Counted from the first letter of the stretch, positions 23,867-32,344 are shown. The stretch: 37,205 bases of DNA from JALHMQ01 sp020248785 (GCA_046343415.1 JBKDNL010000006.1:1-37205), one strand, 5' to 3'. Notes: generated by a model from the sequence alone, not told the origin. Made by a program: numbers and translations.

Positions 23867-25779
23867 GGCCGCGCCTGCAACGGCGCCGGGGCCTGGCCGC
23901 CGAGGGCGCGCTCGTGCATCTGCGTGAATAGGCTCTCCAGTGCCTGCGTGTAGCGCGCGCTGTCGAACAGCGCGCAGTGCAGGCGCTGCTCGGCCAGACG
24001 CTTGCGCAGTACCGCCATGCTGCGAGGCTGCGTGGCCAGCCGCACCGCCTTGCGCTCGTAGGCGGCCAGGTCGGGCATCACGAGCTCTGGCAGGCCGACG
24101 GCGGTGACGAGGCTGGCGGCCACGCGCGAGACGAAGGCATCGCCGGGGCAGGTCAGCACCGGCACGCCGGCCCACAGGGCATCGGCGGCCGTCGTGTGGG
24201 CGTTCACCGGTAGCGTGTCAAGGACGAGATCGGCGAGCTGGGTCCGCGCGAGGTGTCGGTGCACGGCCACGCGCGGCGCGAACACCAGACGGGCCGGATC
24301 GACGCCGCGCGCCTGCGCCTGCGCGCGCAGCCGCGTGGCCGCATCGGCGCTCGATTCCAGCAGCCACAGCACCGCGTTGGGCGCTTGTTGCAGGATGCGG
24401 CACCACAAGTCAAAGACGGTCGGCGTGATCTTGTAGGTGGCGTTGAAAGAGCAGAACACGAACGCGCCCTCGGGCAGGCCGCAGTCGGCGCGTGCTGGCG
24501 GCGGCGGCAGCGCGCGCTGCCGGTCGTTGGGCTGGTAGGCGTCCGGCATGTAGGCCGGTTGCTCGGCAAGATGAACGCACGCGCCAGGCGGCGCGACGAT
24601 CGGGTCGGTGACGATGTAGTCGATCCACGGCACCCCCAGCGTGCCCGGAAAGCCGAGGTAGTTGACCTGCACCGGCGCCGGCCGATGCGCGAAGATGGCC
24701 GGGCGGCAGCCGAGCGTGTAGCCCTTCAGATCCACCAGGATGTCGATCTCGTCGGCGGCAATGCGCTCGGCGGCCGCGCGGTCATCGAGGGCGGCAATGG
24801 AGGTCACCACGTCCGCCGCGGCCAGAATCCGCTGGCGGATCGCCGTGCCGTCGTCCTTGCTGTAGCAGTACAGGTGCACTTCGAAGCGGTGCCGGTCGTG
24901 GCGCTCGATCACCTCGACCAGCAGGTGCGCGGTCGCATGGTCGAAGAAGTCGTTCGACACATAGCCGATCCGCAGGCGCGCGCTGCCGGCATCGAGCGGT
25001 CGGGCCGCGCGCGCGGGCAGGGGCCGCACGGCCTTCGCCCGCTCGATGCCATAGGCCGTGGCCGCGCGCCGCATGGCCGCCGCAGAAATGCCCGGCAGCG
25101 TGAGTGTTTCGAAGGGCATGGCCGGCCGGCCCGCGCCGATCAAGCGCTCCAGGCGCGCGACGCGCGCCTCAAGGCCGTCCCAGCGCACGGCGTGCAGGCT
25201 CTGGTACGCGGCGATGCTGAGGATCTGCGCGCAGTCGGGGTCGAGCAGTTCGGCGGTATGGCTGCACTCGGCGGCGTGGGCGGGCTGGCTCATGCGCGTG
25301 AAGGCCAGCGCCATGCCCAGGTGCACGCGCGCATCCTGCGGCGTGCGCGTCGCTGCCCGCAGGTACAGCTTGAGCGCCAGATCGGCGCGCTCGTCCTGCA
25401 GCAACGCGTTGGCCGCTTCCATCGCCAGCTCGTCCTCCTCGGGAAGCATGACGGCGGCTGGGTGTAGCAGCTTGGCCGCTTCGCGATAGCGGCCCTGCTG
25501 TATCAGCAACTGCGCGAACAGGCGGGCCGATAGGAGCGAGCGCGGGGCGAGCTCGATGGCGCGCGCGACAGCCTGCTTGGCTTCGTCGACGCGGTCGGAC
25601 AGGCGCAGCGCCTCGCCCAGGTCGTGCCAGGCCAACGCGTGCCGCGGAGCCGCCTGCGTCGCCTTTCTCAACAGATCAAGGGCTTCGGGCACCCGGCCTT
25701 CGACCAGAAGGCGGGCGCCACGCTGGTGCAGGTCGTTGCCGCGCTGTCGTTGGCGGCCGCTGAGCACTGAGTTGGCCAT
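23863..25779 (-). CDS. TPR-containing O-linked GlcNAc transferase-like protein (GT41/SPINDLY type)
   Basis: The 638-aa protein has TPR repeats in residues 1 to about 200 (NDLHQRGARLLVEGRVPEAL, HALAWHDLGEALRLSDRVDE), then a GT41 catalytic half (about 255-620): RIGYVSNDFFDHATAHLL, DILVDLKGYTLGCRPAIFA, PVQVNYLGFPGTLGVPWIDY, FNATYKITPTVFDLW and TTAADALWAGVPVLTCPG. GT41 enzymes attach a sugar to Ser/Thr of proteins. Next to fliC, flagellin is the obvious acceptor. ATG 25779 was chosen over GTG 25788 because GAGG lies 8 nt before it. The donor sugar is not predictable from sequence. Confidence 0.9.
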   Translation of the reverse strand: MANSVLSGRQRQRGNDLHQRGARLLVEGRVPEALDLLRKATQAAPRHALAWHDLGEALRLSDRVDEAKQAVARAIELAPRSLLSARLFAQLLIQQGRYREAAKLLHPAAVMLPEEDELAMEAANALLQDERADLALKLYLRAATRTPQDARVHLGMALAFTRMSQPAHAAECSHTAELLDPDCAQILSIAAYQSLHAVRWDGLEARVARLERLIGAGRPAMPFETLTLPGISAAAMRRAATAYGIERAKAVRPLPARAARPLDAGSARLRIGYVSNDFFDHATAHLLVEVIERHDRHRFEVHLYCYSKDDGTAIRQRILAAADVVTSIAALDDRAAAERIAADEIDILVDLKGYTLGCRPAIFAHRPAPVQVNYLGFPGTLGVPWIDYIVTDPIVAPPGACVHLAEQPAYMPDAYQPNDRQRALPPPPARADCGLPEGAFVFCSFNATYKITPTVFDLWCRILQQAPNAVLWLLESSADAATRLRAQAQARGVDPARLVFAPRVAVHRHLARTQLADLVLDTLPVNAHTTAADALWAGVPVLTCPGDAFVSRVAASLVTAVGLPELVMPDLAAYERKAVRLATQPRSMAVLRKRLAEQRLHCALFDSARYTQALESLFTQMHERALGGQAPAPLQARP

Positions 25780-25932
25780 CGGGCGCACCTCGCAGGCGGG
25801 AACGGGCGGAACTTTAGGGTCGGGCAGGCGGGCGTAACGGCCGATAAGGGCGCGCCGCGGCGGTCAATTCGCCTGGGCGGTGTTTCGGGATCATCTTGGC
25901 GCTTGCCCGCGGCTTGACCAGGAGCGGCTTCC

Positions 25933-25960
25933 TAAAGTTGTCGGAGGCGGTGCCCGATAA
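25933..25960 (+). promoter_or_regulatory. Sigma28 (FliA) promoter of fliC
   Basis: TAAAGTTG (25933-25940), a 12-nt spacer, then CCCGATAA (25953-25960) closely match the FliA consensus TAAAGTTT-N11-GCCGATAA. The fliC start lies 112 nt downstream. Confidence 0.8.
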
Positions 25961-26072
25961 CCACCTACGCGGCTCGTGTCGCGCTTTCCGGACACTGATC
26001 CGGCGCTGCAACTGAGACAGCCGACCACTGACGAGGCTTGTCTCCTGAGAACTGCAAGAAGGAGCTTCACTC

Positions 26073-27578
26073 ATGCCTCAGATCATCAATACCAACGTCG
26101 CCTCGCTGAACGCGCAGCGCAACCTGAACAGCTCGCAGTCGCTGCAGTCGATGGCGATCCAGCGCCTGTCCTCGGGCCTGCGCATCAACAGCGCCAAGGA
26201 CGACGCCGCCGGCCTCGCGATCTCCGAGCGCTTCACCTCGCAGATCCGCGGCCTCGACCAAGCCACCCGCAATGCCAACGACGGCATCTCGCTGGCGCAG
26301 ACCGCCGAGGGCGGCCTGTCCACCCTGGGCGACCTGCTGCAGCGCATGCGTGAGCTGGCGGTGCAGTCTGCCAACAGCACCAACTCCAGCTCGGATCGAG
26401 GGGCACTGCAGGCCGAGGTGTCGCAGCTTCAGCAGGAGATCAACCGCGTGGCCACGACCACGCAGTTCAACGGCCTGAACCTGCTGGACGGCACGCTCGG
26501 CTCAGCCCAGTTCCAGGTTGGCGCCAACGCCAATCAGACGATCAACCTGAGCATCTCCGACGTCCAGGGCGGCGCCATCGGCAACTACGGCTACACGACG
26601 GCCGCGACCGCCGGCACCAGCGTGGAAGCCGCGGCCGCCGGCACCGATGCCTCGACGGTGACCAACCGCGTGGCGCAGCAGACGCTACAGATCAACGGCA
26701 ACGGCCAGTCGGCCTCGGTGTCGGTGGGTACGGGCGCCAGCGCCAAGGCGGTCGCCGACCTCGTCAACGCGAAAACCGGCACCACGGGCGTGTCGGCCAC
26801 CGCCTCCACCTACGCCACGCTGGGCGGCCTGCAACTCGCGGGTACGCTGACCTTCTCGCTGCAAGGCAACGGCAACGCCGTGTCGATCGGCGTGTCGGTG
26901 GGCTCGACCAGCGATCTCTCGTCGGTGGCGCAGGCCATCAACGCGCAGTCGGCTACGACTGGCATCACCGCCTCCGCCACCGGCGGTACCGTGCAGCTCA
27001 CCAGCCGCGACGGCTACGACATCAAGATCGCCGACTTCTCGAATTCGTCGGGCACCAGCGGCACCATCACGCTCACAGGCACCAGCTCGTCGTTCACGGC
27101 GACCGGCGCGGGCGCCACGCTGGGCGCGGCGGCAACGTCCGACACCTCGGTGGTCGGCGGTCAGGTGACCTTCAACTCGAACGCCAACTTCACCGTGAAC
27201 ACTTCGGCCGGCAGCACGCTGTTCGGCGCGAGTGGCGCGCAGCAGGCGGCGGGCTCCCTGGCCACGGTGTCGAACATCGACATCAGCTCGGTCAACGGCG
27301 CCAATGCCGCGCTGCAGACGATCGACTCGGCCCTGCAGACGGTCAACTCGGTGCGCGCCCAGCTCGGCGCCGTGCAGAACCGGTTCGTCAACACGATCTC
27401 GAACCTGCAGATCACGTCCGAGAACCTGGCTTCCTCGCGCAGCCGCATCATGGACGCGGACTTCGCGTCCGAGACGGCCAAGCTGACGCGCGCCAACGTG
27501 CTCCAGCAGGCCGGCACTGCGATGCTGGCGCAGGCCAACGCGTTGCCCAACAACGTGCTGGCGCTGCTGCGAGGCTAA
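26073..27578 (+). CDS. fliC: Flagellin
   Basis: The major filament subunit, 501 aa, starts MPQIINTNVASLNAQRNLNS after AAGGAGC. Residues 1 to about 140 are D0/D1 (SSGLRINSAKDDAAGLAISE, NDGISLAQTAEGGLSTLGDL), and about 410-501 the C-terminal D1/D0 (SRSRIMDADFASETAKLTRA, LPNNVLALLRG). The middle (about 150-400) is rich in Ser, Thr, Gly and Ala and contains a Flagellin_IN-type stretch near ISVGV/SSVAQAINAQS. It offers many Ser/Thr sites for O-glycosylation. It lacks HExxH, unlike the other flagellin. A sigma28 promoter precedes it and a hairpin terminator follows. Confidence 0.96.
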   Translation: MPQIINTNVASLNAQRNLNSSQSLQSMAIQRLSSGLRINSAKDDAAGLAISERFTSQIRGLDQATRNANDGISLAQTAEGGLSTLGDLLQRMRELAVQSANSTNSSSDRGALQAEVSQLQQEINRVATTTQFNGLNLLDGTLGSAQFQVGANANQTINLSISDVQGGAIGNYGYTTAATAGTSVEAAAAGTDASTVTNRVAQQTLQINGNGQSASVSVGTGASAKAVADLVNAKTGTTGVSATASTYATLGGLQLAGTLTFSLQGNGNAVSIGVSVGSTSDLSSVAQAINAQSATTGITASATGGTVQLTSRDGYDIKIADFSNSSGTSGTITLTGTSSSFTATGAGATLGAAATSDTSVVGGQVTFNSNANFTVNTSAGSTLFGASGAQQAAGSLATVSNIDISSVNGANAALQTIDSALQTVNSVRAQLGAVQNRFVNTISNLQITSENLASSRSRIMDADFASETAKLTRANVLQQAGTAMLAQANALPNNVLALLRG

Positions 27579-27625
27579 CCGCCCCGATGCCGCCGGCGCC
27601 ACTGGCGCCGGCGTCGTTCGCAAAG

Positions 27626-27651
27626 CAACGGCCCGCTTCGGCGGGCCGTTG
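27626..27651 (+). terminator. Rho-independent-type terminator after fliC
   Basis: A perfect 11-bp GC-rich stem (CAACGGCCCGC with GCGGGCCGTTG) closed by a TTCG tetraloop lies 48 nt after the fliC stop. The following T-tract is weak (TCATT), but stem strength and position support termination. Confidence 0.7.
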
Positions 27652-27730
27652 TCATTGGTGCGATCGAGCACGTCGCGCGGCATGGCCGATCGCGGCGCGG
27701 TCGCGCTGCGCGTCGGCACTGGCTACGGCC

Positions 27731-27757
27731 TCAAGTTTCGCCGGGCGTGGCCGTTAA
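27731..27757 (+). promoter_or_regulatory. Sigma28 (FliA) promoter of the flaG-fliD-fliS-fliT operon
   Basis: TCAAGTTT (27731-27738), an 11-nt spacer, then GCCGTTAA (27750-27757): seven of eight bases match in each box. The flaG start is 46 nt downstream. Confidence 0.75.
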
Positions 27758-27803
27758 ACGCTGTATAGCGACCTGCGGCATTCCAACGACCTCGATCGAT
27801 CTC

Positions 27804-28175
27804 ATGGTTCCCGGCCTGATTCGCGCCAACACGACGCCCCCGGGCGGCGAGGCGGCGGCGCGTCCGGCGCCCGCCCCGGCGGCTGCGCCGGTCGAACCGG
27901 TCGCGGCGCAGCGCGCCCCGGCCGCCGGTCGCATCGAGCAGACGGAGGCGGAGCGTGCAGCCGAGGCGGCCGAGACCGTGGCGCGCGTGCTGGCCGAAAA
28001 CAACAGTCAATTGACGATCGAATTCGACCAATCGATCGGGCGCGCGATCTATAGGCTGGTGGATATACAGACGGGTCAGCTGGTGCGTCAGATTCCTTCG
28101 AAGGAGCTGCTAGCGCTCGCCAAGGCTTTGGCGGACGACACCAAGGCGGGCCTATTGGTGCAAACAAACGCATAG
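27804..28175 (+). CDS. flaG: FlaG family protein
   Basis: FlaG influences filament length in several bacteria. The 123-aa product has an Ala/Pro-rich N-terminus (residues 1-50) and the conserved C-terminal FlaG domain (LTIEFDQSIGRAIYRLVDIQ, TGQLVRQIPSKELLALAKAL). ATG 27804 was chosen because the earlier GTG (27747) lies within the sigma28 promoter. The gene sits between fliC and fliD, the usual place. Confidence 0.88.
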   Translation: MVPGLIRANTTPPGGEAAARPAPAPAAAPVEPVAAQRAPAAGRIEQTEAERAAEAAETVARVLAENNSQLTIEFDQSIGRAIYRLVDIQTGQLVRQIPSKELLALAKALADDTKAGLLVQTNA

Positions 28176-28184
28176 GTGTCAGCC

Positions 28185-29633
28185 ATGGCAACAAGCCCAG
28201 TGTCTTCCGGTTCCAGTCTGGACGTCGCATCCATCGTCGGGCAGTTGATGCAGGTGGAGCGGCAGCCGCTCACGAGGTTGCAGGCGCGCGAGGCGACGGC
28301 GCTGAGCCGGCTCACGTCCTTCGGCCGGGTGCAGGGCGCCATCACTGCCCTGCAGGCCGCCTCCCAGTCGCTGAACGACCTGTCCGACTTCAATGGCCGC
28401 GCCGCCAGCGTCAGCGGCAGCGGTGTGGCCGCGGCCGCGGTGAGCACTGCGCTGCCCGGGCAGTACGCCATCAAGGTCAGCGCGCTGGCGCAGGCGGGCG
28501 TGTTGTCGTCGGCTGCCGTTGAGGCCACGTCCACGCAGGTCGGCACCGGCACGCTGACGCTGCAACTGGGCCGCTACGACAGCGGCGCCAACAGCTTCAC
28601 GGCCAAGTCCGACGCCGCGGCGGTGGCGATCAACATCGACTCCAGCAACAACACCCTGGCCGGCGTGCGCGATGCGATCAACGCCGCCAACGCCGGCGTC
28701 ACCGCCTCGATCGTCAACGACGGTAGCGGCTACCGGCTGACCATCACCTCGAAGGACGCCGGGGCGGTCAACGGTCTGCGCATCAGCGTCAGCGGCGACG
28801 GCGACGGCAACGACACCAATGCGGCGGGCCTGTCGCAACTGGCTTTCGATCCCACCTTGGCCGCCGGCAGCGGCCGCAATCTCACGCAGACCCTGGCGCC
28901 GCAGGACGCCAGCTTCACGGTCAACGGGCTGGCCATGACGGCGACCACCAACCGCGTCTCCGAGGCGCTGCCCGGCGTGACCCTCACCCTGCTGAAGGCT
29001 GACAACGATGCCATCAGCAACGTGACCGTCATCCGCGACACCAACTCGGTGCGCACCGCGATCAGCAACTTCGCCAAGGCCTACACGGATCTGCGCAAGG
29101 TGATCGGGGAGGTGACGCGCTTCGACCCCTCCACGCGACAGGCCGCTGCGCTGAACGGTGAGTCGAGCCTGCGTCAGCTTGAATCCCTCTTGGTGCGCAC
29201 CCTTTCGGGCAGCGTGACCGCCGCGAGCGGCGACTACCAACGGCTGTCCGAAATCGGGCTGCGCGTGAACCGCGACGGCACGCTCAATGTCGATGCGACG
29301 ACGCTGGATACCGCGTTGCAGGACGTCGACAAGGTCGGCCGGCTGCTGGCGGGCAGCAATGGTGCCAAGGGGATCGCGGCGCAAGTCAGCGCGCTGGCCG
29401 ACCAGCTGGTGGGCACGGCCGGCATCGTCACCGCGCGCACCCAGGGGTTGCAGCGCCAGATCGACCAGTTCAACAAGGCCGAGGTGAGTCTGAACCGCAA
29501 GCTCAGCGAGACCCAGCAGCGGCTCACGCGCCAGTACTCGCGCCTGGACGCGCAGCTGTCGTCCATCCAAACGCAAAGCAACGCGCTGGGCAACGCCCTG
29601 GCTGGCCTGAGCGACAGCCGCGGCCAGTCCTGA
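28185..29633 (+). CDS. fliD: Flagellar filament cap protein FliD
   Basis: FliD pentamers cap the growing filament and promote flagellin polymerisation. The 482-aa protein has the FliD N-terminal domain (SSLDVASIVGQLMQVERQPL, residues about 8-28), a hook IN motif (about residue 145-175), and a C-terminal helical domain (NKAEVSLNRKLSETQQRLTR) ending near SSIQTQSNALGNALAGL. ATG 28185 follows AGGTG by 6 nt; a GTG at 28176 would give three more residues. It lies 9 nt after flaG. Confidence 0.94.
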   Translation: MATSPVSSGSSLDVASIVGQLMQVERQPLTRLQAREATALSRLTSFGRVQGAITALQAASQSLNDLSDFNGRAASVSGSGVAAAAVSTALPGQYAIKVSALAQAGVLSSAAVEATSTQVGTGTLTLQLGRYDSGANSFTAKSDAAAVAINIDSSNNTLAGVRDAINAANAGVTASIVNDGSGYRLTITSKDAGAVNGLRISVSGDGDGNDTNAAGLSQLAFDPTLAAGSGRNLTQTLAPQDASFTVNGLAMTATTNRVSEALPGVTLTLLKADNDAISNVTVIRDTNSVRTAISNFAKAYTDLRKVIGEVTRFDPSTRQAAALNGESSLRQLESLLVRTLSGSVTAASGDYQRLSEIGLRVNRDGTLNVDATTLDTALQDVDKVGRLLAGSNGAKGIAAQVSALADQLVGTAGIVTARTQGLQRQIDQFNKAEVSLNRKLSETQQRLTRQYSRLDAQLSSIQTQSNALGNALAGLSDSRGQS

Positions 29634-29733
29634 CATAAGCCACGGGTTTGTCCGGCTTCAGCGTGCGGGCGCCGGCTCAATGATGCGCCGATGCGACCGA
29701 TAGTCATCTAGGCAGACAACCCATGGGCGGAAG

Positions 29734-30312
29734 ATGAGCAACAACGCAGTGCGTGCCTACAACACGGTCGCTGTCGAAAGCGGCGTGCAGTCCCGCGACC
29801 CGCACGGCCTGGTGCTGATGCTGTTCGATGGCGCGATCGAGGCGATCCGTCAGGCGCATGGTCATCTGGCCGGCGGGCGTGTCGCGCAGAAGGGTGCGGC
29901 CATCGGCAAGGCCCTGCGCATCGTCGAAGAGGGCCTGCGCGCGAGCCTCGACAAGGCGGCGGGCGGTGCGTTGGCGCAGCAGCTCAGCTCCCTGTACGAG
30001 TACATGATGATGCGGCTGCTGCAGGCGAACCTGCGCAACGACGGCGCCGCGCTCGACGAGGTCGCGCGCTTGCTCGGCGAGTTGCGCGAGGGCTGGTCGC
30101 AGATCAAGCCGGCCGTCACCCAGACCAACGCGGCGCCGTCCTCGGTGACAGCCGCAACCGTGGCGACAGCCGCCGCGGCCGCCCCGGCCATCGACGGCCG
30201 CCCCGGCCAGCCGCGCGACGGCGAGCGCGCGCATGGCGTGCCGTCGCCCACGGCGGCCCGCTTCCTCGACGCCACCTACCCGCAGCCCATGCGCCGTCTG
30301 GCCACCGCCTGA
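29734..30312 (+). CDS. fliS: Flagellin export chaperone FliS with C-terminal extension
   Basis: FliS binds the C-terminal D0 of flagellin and keeps it unfolded for export. The 192-aa product has the FliS core in residues 1-126 (RAYNTVAVESGVQSRDPHGLVLMLFDG, LSSLYEYMMMRLLQANLRND). The remaining 66 residues are Ala/Thr/Pro-rich; FliS is usually 125-150 aa, so this tail is unusual. It would serve both FliC and the flagellinolysin, whose C-termini are alike. GGCGGAAG precedes the ATG. Confidence 0.92.
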   Translation: MSNNAVRAYNTVAVESGVQSRDPHGLVLMLFDGAIEAIRQAHGHLAGGRVAQKGAAIGKALRIVEEGLRASLDKAAGGALAQQLSSLYEYMMMRLLQANLRNDGAALDEVARLLGELREGWSQIKPAVTQTNAAPSSVTAATVATAAAAAPAIDGRPGQPRDGERAHGVPSPTAARFLDATYPQPMRRLATA

Positions 30313-30324
30313 GCGGAGCAAGCG

Positions 30325-30660
30325 ATGCCTGATGACGGCCGTTTGTCCGGGACTCGAGCGCCGGGCCAATCGCTGATCGCGCACTACGAGTCGATCGCGC
30401 GCGCCAGCCACGCGATGCTCGCCGCCGCTCGCGCCGAGGATTGGGCTCGCGTTGGCGAGATCGAACGCGAGTGCCGCGCGTTGATCGCGCAGCTGCAAGC
30501 GGCAGCCCAGTCGCTGTCGCTCAGCGAAGACGAGCAGCGTCGGCGGGTGCAATTGCTGCGCTTCATCCTTGCCGACGACGCCGAAGTGCGCGCGCGCTCC
30601 GAGCCGTGGTTGCTGGAGCTCGAGCAGATGTTCGATGCCGGACGTCGACATGATCGTTAG
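30325..30660 (+). CDS. fliT: Flagellar export chaperone FliT
   Basis: The 111-aa helical protein (SLIAHYESIARASHAMLAAA, AEDWARVGEIERECRALIAQ) matches FliT, the chaperone of the FliD cap that also modulates flagellar transcription in enterobacteria. It follows fliS by 12 nt, with CGGAG before the ATG. The order fliD-fliS-fliT is canonical. Confidence 0.85.
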   Translation: MPDDGRLSGTRAPGQSLIAHYESIARASHAMLAAARAEDWARVGEIERECRALIAQLQAAAQSLSLSEDEQRRRVQLLRFILADDAEVRARSEPWLLELEQMFDAGRRHDR

Positions 30661-31813
30661 CGCCGTGGAGCTTGGCGCCGTCGCCACCGTCGCGCGCCCG
30701 GCCGGTGTTGCCGATCCGCGCGCCGGCGCCGAACCTGCGGTCGATCGCTTCGCGCTGTCGCCCCGCTTGGTGCTGCCGCTGCTGCAAGGGCAGATGGGCG
30801 CCGACCCCGCGCTGGCGCAACTGGCGCGCGAGCTCGCCCAGCAAAGCGCAGGCGAGGTCCGCGCGATCACACTGGTCCTGCCGGCCGGCGCGCCGGGTGA
30901 TGCACAGTCCGCGCGGCTGGAGGTGAGCACCCGCCAGGTGCCGATTTCGCCCGCTTTGCGCGATGCCTTGCTCGCGCAAGTCGCACCGCCGGGACAGCGC
31001 GATGGCGCGTTGACCGCAGCCGCGCCGGCGCTGCCGCCTGCGCCTCCAGGGGCGGTGAGTCCAGCCGCCGACACGGCCGCGCGCGCCTGGGCGACTGGCG
31101 TCACGGCGCAGGCCGCGACGACGCAGTTGTTGTCGAACCCCGGTGCGGCGGCGGTCGTCGTTGCTGGCGCCGCCCGTGACCTGCTGCGCGCGCTGGCGCC
31201 GCGCGAAGGCGTCGCCGCGCGGGCGCAAACCATGCACACGATTGGCTTCGACCGCCCGCTGGCCGAGAGCGCCGCGCTCGACGCAGCGCCCGCGGTAGCC
31301 GCGTCCGCGCTTTCCCGGCGGCTGCGGGAGGCAATCGAACACAGTGGGTTGTTCTACGAGTCGCACCTGGCGCAGTGGACGCGTCAATCACGCAGCGCAG
31401 ACGACGTGCGCGCTGAACTACTGCACCTGGCCGGCGCCGGTGCAGCGGTCGCCGAGGCCGGCGCGCAGCGCGTGGCAGGGCAGCTGGCGGTGCTCGAGCA
31501 GCAGGCGGTGGCGCTGAGCGGACCGGCCTGGGCCGGCCAGCCGCTACGCATCGCGATCGAGCGCGAGCCGCCACCGCGCGATGCCCCGGCACATTCGCCG
31601 CCCGCGTTCAACGCCACGTTGGCGCTCGAGCTGCCGCACTTGGGTGCGGTGCGGATCGAGTTACGTCTGGTGGGCAAGGCCGTGGCCACGACGGTGCACA
31701 GCATGGCTCCCGAGCGCGTGCGGCCGGGCCTGGACGCGCTGAATGAACAGTTGTGCGCGCGCGGCCTGACGCCGGTGGCGGCGCAGGCCCCATGCCTGGA
31801 GGCGCCCGCGTGA
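30635..31813 (+). CDS. Flagellar hook-length control-like protein (FliK C-terminal domain)
   Basis: The 392-aa protein is Ala/Pro-rich, with a C-terminal Flg_hook-like domain (about 310-392): LALELPHLGAVRIELRLVGK, AVATTVHSMAPERVRPGLDA. FliK C-terminal domains interact with FlhB to switch export specificity. ATG 30635 overlaps the end of fliT; ATG 30650 is an alternative. The position between fliT and a FlhB-like gene supports the role, but a canonical FliK may lie elsewhere in the genome and this one may be a paralogue. Confidence 0.78.
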   Translation: MPDVDMIVSAVELGAVATVARPAGVADPRAGAEPAVDRFALSPRLVLPLLQGQMGADPALAQLARELAQQSAGEVRAITLVLPAGAPGDAQSARLEVSTRQVPISPALRDALLAQVAPPGQRDGALTAAAPALPPAPPGAVSPAADTAARAWATGVTAQAATTQLLSNPGAAAVVVAGAARDLLRALAPREGVAARAQTMHTIGFDRPLAESAALDAAPAVAASALSRRLREAIEHSGLFYESHLAQWTRQSRSADDVRAELLHLAGAGAAVAEAGAQRVAGQLAVLEQQAVALSGPAWAGQPLRIAIEREPPPRDAPAHSPPAFNATLALELPHLGAVRIELRLVGKAVATTVHSMAPERVRPGLDALNEQLCARGLTPVAAQAPCLEAPA

Positions 31814-32157
31814 ACGCACAAGCCGCGCAGATGCCGACCGACCGCGCGCCGTTCGACCGGGTCGGCCCGGATGCGGTGCCGCCCGCGCGTCGCGCGGCGG
31901 CGCTTGCGTATGCCACGGCCGAACGGCAGGGCGGTCGCGCGCCGCGCGTCACGGCCAAGGGCAGTGGCCTGGTGGCCGACGAGATCATCGAACGCGCCCG
32001 TGCGGCCGGTGTGCCGATCCACGCCTCGCGCGAGCTCGTCAGCTTGCTCATGCAGGTCGATCTTGACCAGCACATCCCGCCCGCCCTGTACATCGCCGTG
32101 GCCGAGGTGCTGGCGTGGGTGTATCGGCTCGACAAGGCGGTGGAGCAGAGCGCATGA
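31810..32157 (+). CDS. FlhB C-terminal domain homologue (FhlB), soluble
   Basis: The 115-aa product matches the cytoplasmic domain of FlhB without the membrane part: AALAYATAERQGGRAPRVTA, GLVADEIIERARAAGVPIHA and LMQVDLDQHIPPALYIAVAE. The autocleaved NPTH motif of true FlhB is absent. Such stand-alone FhlB proteins occur beside FliK-like genes in Betaproteobacteria and can modulate the export switch. The start GTG overlaps the previous stop (GTGA), so the FliK-like and FhlB proteins are coupled. Confidence 0.85.
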   Translation: MNAQAAQMPTDRAPFDRVGPDAVPPARRAAALAYATAERQGGRAPRVTAKGSGLVADEIIERARAAGVPIHASRELVSLLMQVDLDQHIPPALYIAVAEVLAWVYRLDKAVEQSA

Positions 32158-32342
32158 ATCGGCCCGCACTTGCCCGCCACTCGACCGATGGCGGCGCCGC
32201 GCGACTTGTGAAGCGCAGCGCGGGCGTTGCCTTTGCGGGGGCGGCCGTCGCCCGGATGCCCAAAGGCGGCCGCCCTGATCTTTATCGACGGCGCGCACTT
32301 GCGATGCGCGTTGCGGATCGCGTGTATCCGGTGGAAAACTAA
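32154..32342 (+). CDS. Small basic ORF overlapping the fhlB stop, 62 aa
   Basis: An ATG overlaps the fhlB stop (ATGA). The frame runs 62 codons to TAA just before ycgR and encodes a basic, Arg/Ala-rich peptide (MNRPALARHSTDGG, MPKGGRPDLYRRRALAMRV). No family is recognised, and its composition is close to chance frames. The overlap is the only support. Confidence 0.25.
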   Translation: MNRPALARHSTDGGAARLVKRSAGVAFAGAAVARMPKGGRPDLYRRRALAMRVADRVYPVEN

Positions 32343-32344
32343 CC

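Noticed and set aside
25790..25816. TAAAGTTC-N11-GCCTGCGA on the minus strand as a sigma28 promoter of the GT41 gene
   Set aside because: The -35 is perfect but the -10 matches only four of eight bases and would overlap the ribosome binding site, leaving almost no leader.
28179..29636. 485-codon open frame antisense to fliD
   Set aside because: It mirrors fliD exactly, is Arg/Gly/Ala-rich and has no family motifs; GC-rich third positions keep the opposite strand open.
29704..31239. 511-codon open frame antisense to fliS, fliT and the fliK-like gene
   Set aside because: Covers three well-supported genes and has low-complexity Ala/Arg composition.
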